Source: Deltaproteobacteria bacterium UBA1386 (GTDB taxonomy: Bacteria > Desulfobacterota > Syntrophorhabdia > Syntrophorhabdales > Syntrophorhabdaceae). From it: a stretch of DNA of 64,000 nt. The stretch lies in assembly GCA_002305765.1 (NCBI GenBank), contig DBQU01000001.1, positions 1 through 64,000 on the forward strand, in the 5' to 3' direction. The notes beneath the pieces are model-generated. The model did no database searches. It was not told where the DNA came from and saw only the letters and a list, made by a program, of their open reading frames with translations. Shown one piece after another: positions 17,818-26,368 of this stretch. Every line of letters starts with the position of its first letter. The first letter of the stretch is position 1. A program made the translations under genes and the position numbers.

Positions 17818-17862
17818 CTAGAGGTCTTATACGTCCTATCTTCTCCTATAGGTCCTATTCCC
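17818..17862. repeat. GTCCTATA-type short repeat
   Basis: Degenerate units of GTCCTAT / TATAGGTCCTAT between uspA and the end of radA. It resembles the other short-unit intergenic repeats in style but not in sequence. Confidence 0.4.
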
Positions 17863-19195
17863 CTGCCTTCTTCCGTATCTTCTGAGATAAGTCCTTTAGA
17901 TTTCCGATACTTACTATCTCTATTCCGTCGGAGCGGGCGCCGTCGGCGGGGCAGAAGACCCTTTTTATGCCGATGCGCTGGCATTCCTTGATCCTGAGGT
18001 CCATGTTCACCGTTTTCCTGATCTCGCCGGTGAGCCCGACCTCGCCGAAAAAGGCTGTCTCCCGGCCGAGAGCGGCATCCTTGTAGCTTGAGAGTATCGA
18101 CGCGGCCACGGGCAGGTCAATGGCAGGCTCGTTTACCTTCATGCCTCCCGTTACGTTGACGTAGATGTCCCTGTCGAAGAAAGGCTTCCCCACGGTCTTC
18201 TCGATGACGGAGATGAGGATGAAAAGGCGGTTCACGTCGTAGCCGAGGGAAAGCCTTCTCGGCATGGAGAAGTTGGTCTTCTGGGTTATGGCCTGTACCT
18301 CGAGGACGATGGGCCGCGATCCCGTGATACAGGGGAAAAGACTGCTCCCCTCGCCGATATCGCCCCGCTGGGACATGAAGAACTGGGAAGGGTTCTCCAC
18401 GCTGATAAGGCCATCCCCGGTCATCTGGAATATACCCACCTCTTCGACGGCGCCGTACCTGTTCTTGATGGTCCTGAGCATGCGGTAGGGGAGCATCTTG
18501 TCGCCCTCGAAGTACAGGACCGTATCGACCATATGTTCCAGCACCTTGGGGCCTGCTATGACACCTTCCTTCGTGACGTGACCTATGAAAATAAGGCTCG
18601 TATCGAGGGCCTTCATTTCCATCGTCAGCCGCGTGGATACATCCTTGACCTGGCCCATGCTTCCCGGTAGCATGGGCAGCTTGGGGTTGTAGACCGCCTG
18701 GACGGAATCCACGATGACAAGGGCGTAACGTTCCTCGTTGATCGCCGTCAGGATGTCGTCCAGGTGATTGGTGGTGAGAAAGGCAAATCCCGCCTTGAGC
18801 CCCAGCCTCTTCTTGCGGGATGCGAGCTGTTTCAGGGATTCCTCCCCGGAGACATAGAGGACCTTGAGCCCCAGTTCCGTAAGCTTCGCGGCAACCTCGA
18901 AACAGAGTGTCGTCTTGCCTATTCCGGGATCGCCGCCGAGGAGGATGGCAGACCCTATCGTCATACCCCCGCCGAGGACGCGGTCCATCTCTCCTATGCC
19001 CGTCGCGATCCTCTCTTCATCGGCGAGTTCTTCATCTGTGAGGATGACGGGCCGGCGCGGTTCCCTGCCGTCCGTCTTTGGTGCGGGCGCAAATTCCTTG
19101 AACGTGTCCCATCCCTGACACATGGGGCATTTCCCCAGCCATTTCAACGTTTCATGTCCGCAGGAAGAGCAGACGAAGACGGTCCTTTTTGCCAT
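17855..19195 (-). CDS. radA: DNA repair protein RadA (Sms)
   Basis: Hexameric helicase-like recombination protein that extends RecA strand exchange and processes branch intermediates. It has an N-terminal zinc finger Cys9/12/23/26, a RecA-type ATPase with Walker A GGDPGIGKTT, the RadA-specific motif KNRYG, and a Lon-protease-like C-terminal domain (DIYVNVTGGMKVNEPAIDLPVA). 446 residues, usual length. It is last in a leftward operon: one base separates its ATG from the stop of the TIM-barrel gene. Confidence 0.97.
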   Translation of the reverse strand: MAKRTVFVCSSCGHETLKWLGKCPMCQGWDTFKEFAPAPKTDGREPRRPVILTDEELADEERIATGIGEMDRVLGGGMTIGSAILLGGDPGIGKTTLCFEVAAKLTELGLKVLYVSGEESLKQLASRKKRLGLKAGFAFLTTNHLDDILTAINEERYALVIVDSVQAVYNPKLPMLPGSMGQVKDVSTRLTMEMKALDTSLIFIGHVTKEGVIAGPKVLEHMVDTVLYFEGDKMLPYRMLRTIKNRYGAVEEVGIFQMTGDGLISVENPSQFFMSQRGDIGEGSSLFPCITGSRPIVLEVQAITQKTNFSMPRRLSLGYDVNRLFILISVIEKTVGKPFFDRDIYVNVTGGMKVNEPAIDLPVAASILSSYKDAALGRETAFFGEVGLTGEIRKTVNMDLRIKECQRIGIKRVFCPADGARSDGIEIVSIGNLKDLSQKIRKKAGE

Positions 19196-19196
19196 A

Positions 19197-19994
19197 TCAC
19201 ACCACCGAAGCCCCTGTATGCAGCTTGATCAAGCGAAGCTGATACTCCATGAGCCTGACGAGCCACTCCCTGGATCTGGGAAGCTCCCGGGGGGACACCT
19301 CGAACGTTATTGTCCCGTCATAGCCAAGCCTTCGGACCGTGTTCAGGAATCTGGCAATGGGGAGGTCCCCCCTTCCCAGGAAGAGATGGCTTTCGTGGTT
19401 GCCGGAGTCGCTGAGGTGAATGTTTCGCAGCCTGCCCGTCCTGAAGACCATTATGAAAGGGGCGATGATATCCACGCCAAAACTGGCGAGATGGGTCGTA
19501 TCAAAGGTGAAATAGAGGTTATGCTCCTGGCCGAAGGCGACGAGGTCATTGATATCGTTGAGGATGTACGACGTCAGCATCAGGTGCTTGCCTGCCCGTG
19601 GCATGTTCTCGATGGTAAGGGCGATATCGGCGCAGTCGAGCTCCTTCTGGAAGTCGTGAATGCTTCTCAGCCACCGGGCGAAGCCGATCTCCATCGTCAG
19701 CCACGCGGGGGGATGGAAATTGACAACGCCCGCTCCGAGGACGCGGGCTATATCGATGGTCCTCTTCAGTTCGTCCACCTTTGTGCCCCATTTGTTCATT
19801 TTGAGAAAGGGGGCATGGATGGTGAAAACGGGAAGGATGTCTAGGCACGCCTGAACCCTGTCCAGATAGCCGTCGCTCATAAAGCGCTGGTCTATGACGA
19901 GTTCACAGCCGTCGAACCCGCCTTCGCGCGCGAGGACGAAGATCTCTTCAATGGGGAGGTGGTACAGGCATCCTGTGGAAAAAAGGTATTTCAT
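19197..19994 (-). CDS. sugar phosphate isomerase/epimerase-like TIM-barrel protein
   Basis: A 265-residue xylose-isomerase-like/AP-endonuclease-2 family barrel. Metal-ligand style blocks are visible: ENMP, FDTTHLASFG, NIHLSDSG and a final FEVSPRE. The true substrate is unknown; members act on sugars, inositols or abasic DNA. It overlaps the upstream M24 gene by four bases (ATGA) and nearly touches radA. It probably rides in the operon rather than serving aromatic degradation. Confidence 0.8.
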   Translation of the reverse strand: MKYLFSTGCLYHLPIEEIFVLAREGGFDGCELVIDQRFMSDGYLDRVQACLDILPVFTIHAPFLKMNKWGTKVDELKRTIDIARVLGAGVVNFHPPAWLTMEIGFARWLRSIHDFQKELDCADIALTIENMPRAGKHLMLTSYILNDINDLVAFGQEHNLYFTFDTTHLASFGVDIIAPFIMVFRTGRLRNIHLSDSGNHESHLFLGRGDLPIARFLNTVRRLGYDGTITFEVSPRELPRSREWLVRLMEYQLRLIKLHTGASVV

Positions 19995-21163
19995 GCGATA
20001 ATGATGCTGTCATCAGTATCGGTTATTATCCGGCACTTTCCGTTCGTGTAGTGTATGGTGTTCTCATATCCGCAGCAACCTTTCTTCGGGAAGACCATTT
20101 TCGGCTCGATGGCGAAGACGGCCCCGTCCTCTATGGGATAGGTATGGGTGGCGGCTATGTAAGGAAGCTCCGCCAGTTCGATGCCGATCCCATGACCCAG
20201 GAACCGCACCTTGTGCGGCTTGTACCCGAGATAGTAGTCACCGTATCCCAGCTTGTCCCCCAGTTCTTTGGAGTACTCGAAAAGCTCCTTGCTCGTGTAT
20301 CCTTCGACGACCTTGTCGAGCACGCGGTCATGGATCTCCCTGCAGGCATCGTAGCCCCTGACGAACATGTCCGGCATCGAACCGACGGCATACATTCTGG
20401 TCTGGTCTACCTGGTAGCCGTGATAGCAGATCCCGAAATCAACGAGGATGGGCTCGTTCCTCCTTATCCTTTTGAAACTGGCGCCGACGGGAAATGCCGG
20501 GGACAGGCCGAGGCCGCCCATGGGTGAATCGGACTGGCTCACTATGGTGCCCGTGCGTCCGCTCAGGATGTGCCAGGTGTAGGCCTCGTAGTTAAGGGAC
20601 CGGACCCTCAGGAGCCCTTCGTGGCCCAGCGACTTCGCGTAGGCCTCCATCTGGCCGCCCACCTCGATCTCCGTTGCCCCCTCCCGAAGGAACTCCGGCA
20701 CCTTCGCATATACCTTCCTGCCTATCTCTGCGGCCTTCTCCATGAGGCCTATCTCAAAAGGAGATTTCTGCTTTCTCAGTTCCTTTGTGAGCGGCGAGCA
20801 GTCGACGAATTCCACGTCGCTGAAGAGGTCCTTGAACCTGATCGCGTCGTTGTAAGGTATGACGTCAAGCTGCATGCCCAGTCGCCTCATGGGCTTGAGG
20901 TGTTGCGGGATGTCCTTGATGGACCGATAGGACATAATGTTCCGGAGGGGAGACTCCCTACGCGCTCTCGATATCTCGCGCTTGACGAAGAGCACCGGGT
21001 CGGAGTCGAGGGGGACGAAGAGCAGGGAGTCCTGCATCGTGCCCGAGAGGTAGTAATAGTCAATTTTGTAATGAAAAAAGGCCCCATCCAGAGAGGCCTT
21101 TTCCATTAACGTTTTCAGCTTTGTGATCCGTGCTTCTATTTCTTCTTTCGGCGCGTATTTCAT
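19991..21163 (-). CDS. M24 family metallopeptidase (Xaa-Pro aminopeptidase-like)
   Basis: A 390-residue pita-bread-fold protein with an N-terminal creatinase-like domain (to about 150) and the catalytic domain. All five metal ligands are placed: VDFG, VDQTRM, GHGIG, AIEPK and YENTIH. The family contains Xaa-Pro peptidases, creatinases and similar hydrolases, so peptide cleavage is likely but not proven. It starts nine bases after the bamR stop and overlaps the next gene as ATGA, so it is in the same transcript. Confidence 0.87.
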   Translation of the reverse strand: MKYAPKEEIEARITKLKTLMEKASLDGAFFHYKIDYYYLSGTMQDSLLFVPLDSDPVLFVKREISRARRESPLRNIMSYRSIKDIPQHLKPMRRLGMQLDVIPYNDAIRFKDLFSDVEFVDCSPLTKELRKQKSPFEIGLMEKAAEIGRKVYAKVPEFLREGATEIEVGGQMEAYAKSLGHEGLLRVRSLNYEAYTWHILSGRTGTIVSQSDSPMGGLGLSPAFPVGASFKRIRRNEPILVDFGICYHGYQVDQTRMYAVGSMPDMFVRGYDACREIHDRVLDKVVEGYTSKELFEYSKELGDKLGYGDYYLGYKPHKVRFLGHGIGIELAELPYIAATHTYPIEDGAVFAIEPKMVFPKKGCCGYENTIHYTNGKCRIITDTDDSIIIA

Positions 21164-21172
21164 CTGGCCCGG

Positions 21173-21943
21173 TTACTCGTCCTTCCACACCGGTTTTCTC
21201 TTGTCCATGAAGGCGCTTATCCCTTCGACGGCATCCTTCGTCTTCATGCAGCCGTCGAGGTAGCATATCTCGGACGCCCTCAGGGCCTCGAGGAAATTGA
21301 CGTTGAGACCCGCCTTGATGGCGCGCTTCGTCCACATGGCCACCGGCCTCGACTGCTTGAGGAAATCGGCCATGAACTTATCCGCTTCCGCCTTGAAGTT
21401 CTCCACGGGAAGGACAGCGTTGACGAGACCCATTGCCTGCGCCTCTTTCGCGCCGATGATCTTGCCTGTCAGGAGAAGCTCATAGGTGTTCTTGAGGCCG
21501 ATGATCTTCGGGAACCATGCCGCCGCGATCGGAGGGAACACGCCCACCGCGATCTCGGGCTGGCCGATCTTCGCTTTCTCTGAAGCGATGACGATGTCAC
21601 AGAAGGCCATGAGCTCGCATCCGCCGCCGAGCGATCTGCCGTTCACCAGCGCCACCGTCGTGCAGTCCAACTCTTCCATGAGCCGGAACATCCGGTGGAA
21701 GACCTCGATCATGTCGAGGACCTTGTCCGGGGTGTGGTCGGCCACGTCGACGCCGTCGCAGAACGCCTTTTCTCCGGCGTGATCGAAGACGAGAAGCTGG
21801 ATCGTCGGGTCTTTCTTGACGTCCATGATCGCCTCGACGATCTCCCGCATCATGAGGATGGTCAGCCAGTTCGAGGGGGGCTCGTTGAGGGTTATCGTTG
21901 CGACCTTGTTCTTCTTTTGAAATGTTATGTGCGTGAAAGCCAT
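21173..21943 (-). CDS. bamR: cyclohexa-1,5-diene-1-carbonyl-CoA hydratase
   Basis: Crotonase-fold enzyme of 256 residues that hydrates the dienoyl-CoA made by benzoyl-CoA reductase to 6-hydroxycyclohex-1-ene-1-carbonyl-CoA. It contains the oxyanion-hole segments HAGEKAFCDGVD and NGRSLGGGCELMAFCDIVIA. It also has the family-like N-terminus with EPPSNWLTILMMREI. The assignment rests on family resemblance plus the two pathway partners directly upstream. GAAGGAG precedes the ATG. An intrinsic terminator separates it from bamA. Confidence 0.9.
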   Translation of the reverse strand: MAFTHITFQKKNKVATITLNEPPSNWLTILMMREIVEAIMDVKKDPTIQLLVFDHAGEKAFCDGVDVADHTPDKVLDMIEVFHRMFRLMEELDCTTVALVNGRSLGGGCELMAFCDIVIASEKAKIGQPEIAVGVFPPIAAAWFPKIIGLKNTYELLLTGKIIGAKEAQAMGLVNAVLPVENFKAEADKFMADFLKQSRPVAMWTKRAIKAGLNVNFLEALRASEICYLDGCMKTKDAVEGISAFMDKRKPVWKDE

Positions 21944-21961
21944 GATGGTTCTCCTTCTTTC

Positions 21962-21992
21962 AAAAAAAATAGGGGGGATGTGCTCCCCCCTA
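21962..21992 (-). terminator. intrinsic terminator inside the operon, between bamA and bamR
   Basis: Minus-strand stem TAGGGGGG/CCCCCCTA (21985-21992 with 21970-21977), a 7-base loop, then an uninterrupted run of eight T (21969 down to 21962). It lies 16 bases past the bamA stop and 19 before the bamR ATG. Confidence 0.85.
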
Positions 21993-22007
21993 GAGTTTGC
22001 CTCGTAA

Positions 22008-23153
22008 TTACTTCTGAGGTTTGCCGAGAACTTCCGCCATGAAGGTATCGTCCATGAGAACGCCGTCCGCGACGCCCTTGCGGTACTTGATGAAATCGAT
22101 GGTGTCCATTCCGGTGATCTTCTTGGTGTTGAACGCGCCGAACCCGAGGAAGGCCTCGATGCCCATGTTGGCGGCGAGCCAGTGCCGATGCTCGTTCTTC
22201 ATGGTATCCCAGAAGAATTTCTTTTTCTGGCGGATGCCGTCGATGGATTTCATGAGGCAGCCCGGGAAGAGGTTCGCGTAGGTCCACATGATCCTGTCGA
22301 TCTCCGCATCCATGAGGGAGAAGTCGACGTCGCCGGCTTTCTGTTTTTCGCCGACCCACGCCCGCGCATCCTTGAACTCCTGACCGGCTTTGTTCTCGCC
22401 GTAGACGATCTCGCCGTTCTCGATGAACTTGTCGGTGATGACCTGCGGGTTCCGTACCCAGTTGCCCTTGTCGTCTTTCAGGACGGGGAATGCCTTGGTG
22501 AGAAGGCCCTTCCACCACATCTTGTAGGAGGACCACATCTCGCAGCTGATGCAGCTCCACATCGCATCTTCGATGCTCATGTAGGAGGGGAGGAAGTCGG
22601 AGGCGCCGCCGACGGGGGCGGAACCGTGCCTGGGACCTGCCTGACCGAAAATGGCGAGGTCAGAGGTAAGGGTGATGTCGCAGGCGGTGCCGATCTCCTG
22701 GCCGCCGGCAACCCTCATGCCGTTCACGCGGGAGATGACCGGCTTCTTGCACATGAGGATGGAGTCGACCATGTTGTTGAAGAGTTCCATGTACGCGCCG
22801 TATTCTTCCGGCCGTCTGCTGTAGTACTCTGAGTACTCTTTCGTGTTGCCGCCGGTGCAGAATGCGAAGGGGCCCGTGCCGGTGAAGACAACGCCGACGA
22901 CCTCGCGGTCAACGGATGAGTTCTCGAAACCGGCGATGACGCCCTTGACCATCTCGGTCGTGTAGGAGTTGAACTGTGAGGGGTTGTTGAGCCTGATCCA
23001 TGCTACGTACAGGCCGGGGACGACGTTGCCCTTGTTGTCCTTCAAGGGTTTTCTTTCGTACACTACGCAGGGGGCTTCCGTTCCCCAGTGCTGATCGGTG
23101 AACCTGAAATGGTCTTTCTTCTCATGTTCTCTTGGCATCCATTCTAATCCCAT
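22008..23153 (-). CDS. bamA: 6-oxocyclohex-1-ene-1-carbonyl-CoA hydrolase (ring-opening)
   Basis: The key marker enzyme of anaerobic aromatic degradation. It adds water and hydrolytically opens the ring of 6-oxocyclohexenoyl-CoA to give 3-hydroxypimelyl-CoA. 381 residues, crotonase fold with the long BamA-type N-terminus. Typical blocks include WIRLNNPSQFNSYTTEMVKG, FCTGGNTKEYSEYYS, GMRVAGGQEIGTACD and GPRHGSAPVGGASDFLP. AGGAGG precedes the ATG. It lies between bamQ and bamR. The benzoyl-CoA reductase that supplies the pathway is not in this window. Confidence 0.95.
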   Translation of the reverse strand: MGLEWMPREHEKKDHFRFTDQHWGTEAPCVVYERKPLKDNKGNVVPGLYVAWIRLNNPSQFNSYTTEMVKGVIAGFENSSVDREVVGVVFTGTGPFAFCTGGNTKEYSEYYSRRPEEYGAYMELFNNMVDSILMCKKPVISRVNGMRVAGGQEIGTACDITLTSDLAIFGQAGPRHGSAPVGGASDFLPSYMSIEDAMWSCISCEMWSSYKMWWKGLLTKAFPVLKDDKGNWVRNPQVITDKFIENGEIVYGENKAGQEFKDARAWVGEKQKAGDVDFSLMDAEIDRIMWTYANLFPGCLMKSIDGIRQKKKFFWDTMKNEHRHWLAANMGIEAFLGFGAFNTKKITGMDTIDFIKYRKGVADGVLMDDTFMAEVLGKPQK

Positions 23154-23184
23154 ACTTTCCTCCTAAAAGTTTTTGTTTGAAACC

Positions 23185-24294
23185 TTAAAAATCAGGTGTC
23201 AGGACAACGCGTTTCGCAGGTGAACCTGCCTTGTGGATCTCCTCGAAGGTCGCCGCGATGGTGCTCATCGGCCGCACTTCGACGAAGGGGTCGATCTGTA
23301 TCTTCTTGCTGAGGACCATGTCGAGGACGATCGGGTAGTACTCGGGCAGACAGCCCCAGGTGCCGATAACTTCGGCGTCGAAGGCCATGAGCTTGGAGAA
23401 CATGTACTCGCTCTTCGCCATGCCGAAGCCGACGAGGATGAGTTTGCCCACGAAGGAGAGAAGATCGAGGGCGAGATCCTGGCCGGCCTTGGAGCCGGTG
23501 ACCTCAAAGATCTTCCAGCCTGTGTTGGCGAGGCCGTTGGCTTTGCAGATGTTCCTCCACTCGCCGACGACATCCTTGTTCGTCTTGTCGAGGGTGCTGA
23601 TAACGTAGTCGCAGCCGTAGCCCAGGGCCCTCTGGAGTTTCTCCTGGTTCCTGGCGATGCCGATGACGGTCTTGGCCCCGAGCGCCTTCGCGGTCTGGGC
23701 CATGTACACGCCCACGCCGCCCGTCGCGCCGATGATGATGACATTGTCACCGGGCTGAAGGTCGGCCCTCTTGCACGCCTGGTACGGGGTGGTCACTGCG
23801 TCCGCCACAACGGCGAGCTGTTCCAGTTTATAACCTTTCTTGTCCTGGACAAGGCACAGGTCGATCGTGGGAACGACGATGTGGCTCGCGAAGCCGCCGT
23901 ACACGCCTATCGAGTTGCCGGGCATCTTCTGGGCCAGGCACCTGTTGCCCCTGCCGGTCTTGCAGAGTATGCACTGCCTGCAGGGCATAACTGCGGGAAT
24001 GATGACCTCTTTGCCGATCCATGCGGGATCACCGGCGATAACGGTGCCGGCTATCTCGTGACCCAGCGCCAGAGGCGGTTTGCTCACGGTGGGAACACCG
24101 TCAAAGAAGTATCCGAGGTCCGTGTGGCATACGCCGCAGCCGGCGATCTCGACCAGCACCTCGCCTGTCTTCAGTTCGGGAACCGGGATCTCTGCCTTTT
24201 CGAGCTTGCCGGGGGTCGTCTCTTTCGTCTCTCTGTTGAAGACGGTGGGCTGCACCATCTGCCACTGCTTTATTGTTTTTGGTACATCAGCCAT
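23185..24294 (-). CDS. bamQ: 6-hydroxycyclohex-1-ene-1-carbonyl-CoA dehydrogenase
   Basis: Zinc alcohol dehydrogenase (MDR) that oxidises the hydroxy intermediate with NAD+. 369 residues. It has the catalytic zinc region GCGVCHTDLGYF and GHEIAG, the structural zinc cysteines CRQCILCKTGRGNRC, and the Rossmann motif GATGGVGVYMAQ. The N-terminal KQWQMVQPT extension is characteristic of Had/BamQ. The 31-base gap to bamA and GGAGG before the ATG fit an operon. Specificity is inferred from family and from the bamA/bamR neighbours. Confidence 0.93.
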   Translation of the reverse strand: MADVPKTIKQWQMVQPTVFNRETKETTPGKLEKAEIPVPELKTGEVLVEIAGCGVCHTDLGYFFDGVPTVSKPPLALGHEIAGTVIAGDPAWIGKEVIIPAVMPCRQCILCKTGRGNRCLAQKMPGNSIGVYGGFASHIVVPTIDLCLVQDKKGYKLEQLAVVADAVTTPYQACKRADLQPGDNVIIIGATGGVGVYMAQTAKALGAKTVIGIARNQEKLQRALGYGCDYVISTLDKTNKDVVGEWRNICKANGLANTGWKIFEVTGSKAGQDLALDLLSFVGKLILVGFGMAKSEYMFSKLMAFDAEVIGTWGCLPEYYPIVLDMVLSKKIQIDPFVEVRPMSTIAATFEEIHKAGSPAKRVVLTPDF

Positions 24295-24345
24295 TACAAC
24301 ACCTCCTTATATATTTGAGTGAACGTAGATCACCTCCCTCAGTTC

Positions 24346-25098
24346 TTACGTCATTCCGTAACCGCCGTCTACGCACAGCAGTTGACCCGTAATATAGCGG
24401 GCGTCATCGGAAGCAAAAAATACGAAGGCCGGTGCGACATCTTCCGGGTCCGCGTATCGTCCGAGGAGGATGCGTTTCGTGTAGATTTCTTTGAGCTTCT
24501 CGTCCGTCGATATGGTATGGGTCATCTCGGTGGTGACTATGCCCAGTGATATGACGTTGGCTGTGACATTAAATTTCGCGAGCTCCCGCGCCATCGATTT
24601 GGTCATGGAGATCACCCCGCCCTTGGCGGCGCTGTAATTGATCTGACCGATGGTGCCGACCACGCCGGCAACGGATGTCACGTTGACGATCCTGCCGTAG
24701 TTCTGCTGCATGAAATACTTCGACGCGGCCTTCGCCATGAGCCAGGGACCCCTCATCTGGACGTTCACGACCTCGTCCCAGGTCTCCACGCTCATCTTGT
24801 GCATCATCGAAGGTTTGGAGATACCCGCGTTATTGATGATGATGTGGACGGATCCGAAAGCCTCGCCGCAGGTCTCCACGATCTTCTGGGCATCCGCCTC
24901 CTGACCGACGTCACCCTTCACGGCAACTGCCTTCCTGCCCATCCCCTTGATCAACTCGACAACCTCGTCGGCTGCCTTCTGGTTTCCGGCATAGTTGATG
25001 ACCACATTCGCGCCTTCCTGAGCAAAGGCCAGACTGATGGCTCTTCCCACGCCTCTGCCGCCACCCGTTACAATTGCGTTCTTACCCTCTAACTTCAT
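24346..25098 (-). CDS. short-chain dehydrogenase/reductase (FabG-like)
   Basis: Classical SDR of 250 residues: TGGGRGVGRA cofactor site, NNAG, catalytic Ser and YSAAK, C-terminal LCVDGGYGMT. The probable role is a 3-hydroxyacyl-CoA or 3-hydroxypimelyl-CoA-type oxidation/reduction, because it is the first gene of the bam operon. A fatty-acid FabG role cannot be excluded. GAGAGGG precedes the ATG. The promoter and a palindrome lie about 90-135 bases upstream. Confidence 0.9.
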   Translation of the reverse strand: MKLEGKNAIVTGGGRGVGRAISLAFAQEGANVVINYAGNQKAADEVVELIKGMGRKAVAVKGDVGQEADAQKIVETCGEAFGSVHIIINNAGISKPSMMHKMSVETWDEVVNVQMRGPWLMAKAASKYFMQQNYGRIVNVTSVAGVVGTIGQINYSAAKGGVISMTKSMARELAKFNVTANVISLGIVTTEMTHTISTDEKLKEIYTKRILLGRYADPEDVAPAFVFFASDDARYITGQLLCVDGGYGMT

Positions 25099-25189
25099 AA
25101 CGGCCCTCTCCTTTTCGTCGTTTTCTAACTTCTGTTTTCCAACTTCTAAAGGTGCTGCAGCTTGATTTGTGAAAATTTTTATAAACTTA

Positions 25190-25219
25190 ATATTATCTTC
25201 CAGAAGGGAGCTATGTCAA
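25190..25219 (-). promoter_or_regulatory. sigma-70 promoter of the bam operon
   Basis: Minus strand: TTGACA (25214-25219), 18-base spacer, TAATAT (25190-25195). It predicts a leader of about 85 bases before the SDR gene. Confidence 0.7.
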
Positions 25220-25237
25220 GATAAAAAGTCTTGATAT
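25213..25237. promoter_or_regulatory. palindromic operator candidate over the bam promoter -35
   Basis: TCAAGA-N7-TCTTGA (25216-25234), extended by AT/AT at both ends, overlaps the -35 box. The position fits a dimeric repressor of the aromatic operon. No regulator gene is adjacent. Confidence 0.55.
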
Positions 25238-25407
25238 TAAGGGTGTTCCGGCTTTTCACAAAGCCCTGTCAACGGGAATTCGGAAATGGTGTTTTGTTGG
25301 CCCCGGAAGGGGTGACGGTGGGCCTTTTTCGCTTGAAAAAAGCCGGGATATGGTTAATCATTGAAAAGACAGAGAAAACCCCCGATTTCTTTGAAAGGTT
25401 GTTTGCC

Positions 25408-26259
25408 ATGGAAAAACAAAGGCGCCTTCGTTTCACCGTTCTTTGCGAGAATGTGGTTGCCAATCTCCGCGGCATCGGTGAGCACGGTTTTGCCGTTTTT
25501 GTGGAAACGGAGACCGGGACGTATCTTTTCGACACCGGTGTCGGTATTGGCATCCTCAGAAACTCCCTCACCTTTTCGAGGGACCTGCGGTCGGTTCAAA
25601 AGATCCTGTTAAGCCACGGCCACTACGATCATACCGGGGGGCTGAAGGATGTTCTCAGCGTGACGGGACCAATAGAGGTCCACGGCCACCCCGCCATATT
25701 CGATGAGAAATATGCCCTGGAGCACGCGGGAGAGGACATGACGGTCCGTTTCATCGGCATGCCCGAGAGGAGAGAGTCGCTGGAGGCGAGCGGCGCGGAT
25801 TTCCACCTGGGCTCCGGTTTCCGCGACATCGCGAAGGGGGTGTACCTCACCGGCGAGATACCGCGGCTTTCGTCCTTCGAAAGGGGCGACAAGCGCCTCG
25901 CGGTAAAAAGGGGAGAGGTCTACGATGTCGATACCGTGCCTGACGACGGAGCCCTGGTCATATCCACGGAAATGGGACTGGTCGTCCTTCTGGGATGCGC
26001 CCACGCGGGGATGGTGAACACCCTCGAACATGTCCGCAGGAATCTTCCCGGTGCGCCTCTCCACGCCGTCATCGGCGGTACCCACTGGGGCATACTCCCC
26101 GAGGATGCCGTGGAACTCTCGATAAAGGCCATCGCGGATATGGAGGTCGGCACGGTCGGTGTTTGTCACTGCACCGGCATAGCGTACGCGGCAAAATTGA
26201 TACGGGCAGTGGGCGAACGGGGTTTCTATGCCTCGGTGGGGACCGTCTTCGAGGTGTGA
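25408..26259 (+). CDS. MBL-fold metal-dependent hydrolase (COG1237-like)
   Basis: A 283-residue metallo-beta-lactamase-fold protein with metal motif LSHGHYDHTGG, a later GCAHAGMVN and a terminal GTHWGILP/CHCTG. This is the pattern of the family containing the methanopterin-related dihydropterin phosphate synthase and uncharacterised relatives. The ATG at 25408 begins the conserved part; a frame to 25231 would add 59 atypical residues. No function can be assigned beyond the fold. Confidence 0.85.
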   Translation: MEKQRRLRFTVLCENVVANLRGIGEHGFAVFVETETGTYLFDTGVGIGILRNSLTFSRDLRSVQKILLSHGHYDHTGGLKDVLSVTGPIEVHGHPAIFDEKYALEHAGEDMTVRFIGMPERRESLEASGADFHLGSGFRDIAKGVYLTGEIPRLSSFERGDKRLAVKRGEVYDVDTVPDDGALVISTEMGLVVLLGCAHAGMVNTLEHVRRNLPGAPLHAVIGGTHWGILPEDAVELSIKAIADMEVGTVGVCHCTGIAYAAKLIRAVGERGFYASVGTVFEV

Positions 26260-26368
26260 CCGTCGGCATCGGGAACGGATCTTTCGCCTCATCATTTTTG
26301 CCCTTTTACGGATAACGGTGAATTGAGCGTTATCGATGCGGGTTAGACACACAATCAAGGAGGAATGT

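Larger units (their letters stand above)
25099..25407. other. intergenic region between the bam operon and an MBL-fold gene
   Basis: 309 bases between divergent genes. It holds the bam operon promoter and operator candidate (25190-25237). The 25231-25407 part keeps an open frame with the MBL gene, but its codons look non-family, so I treat it as leader. Confidence 0.6.
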
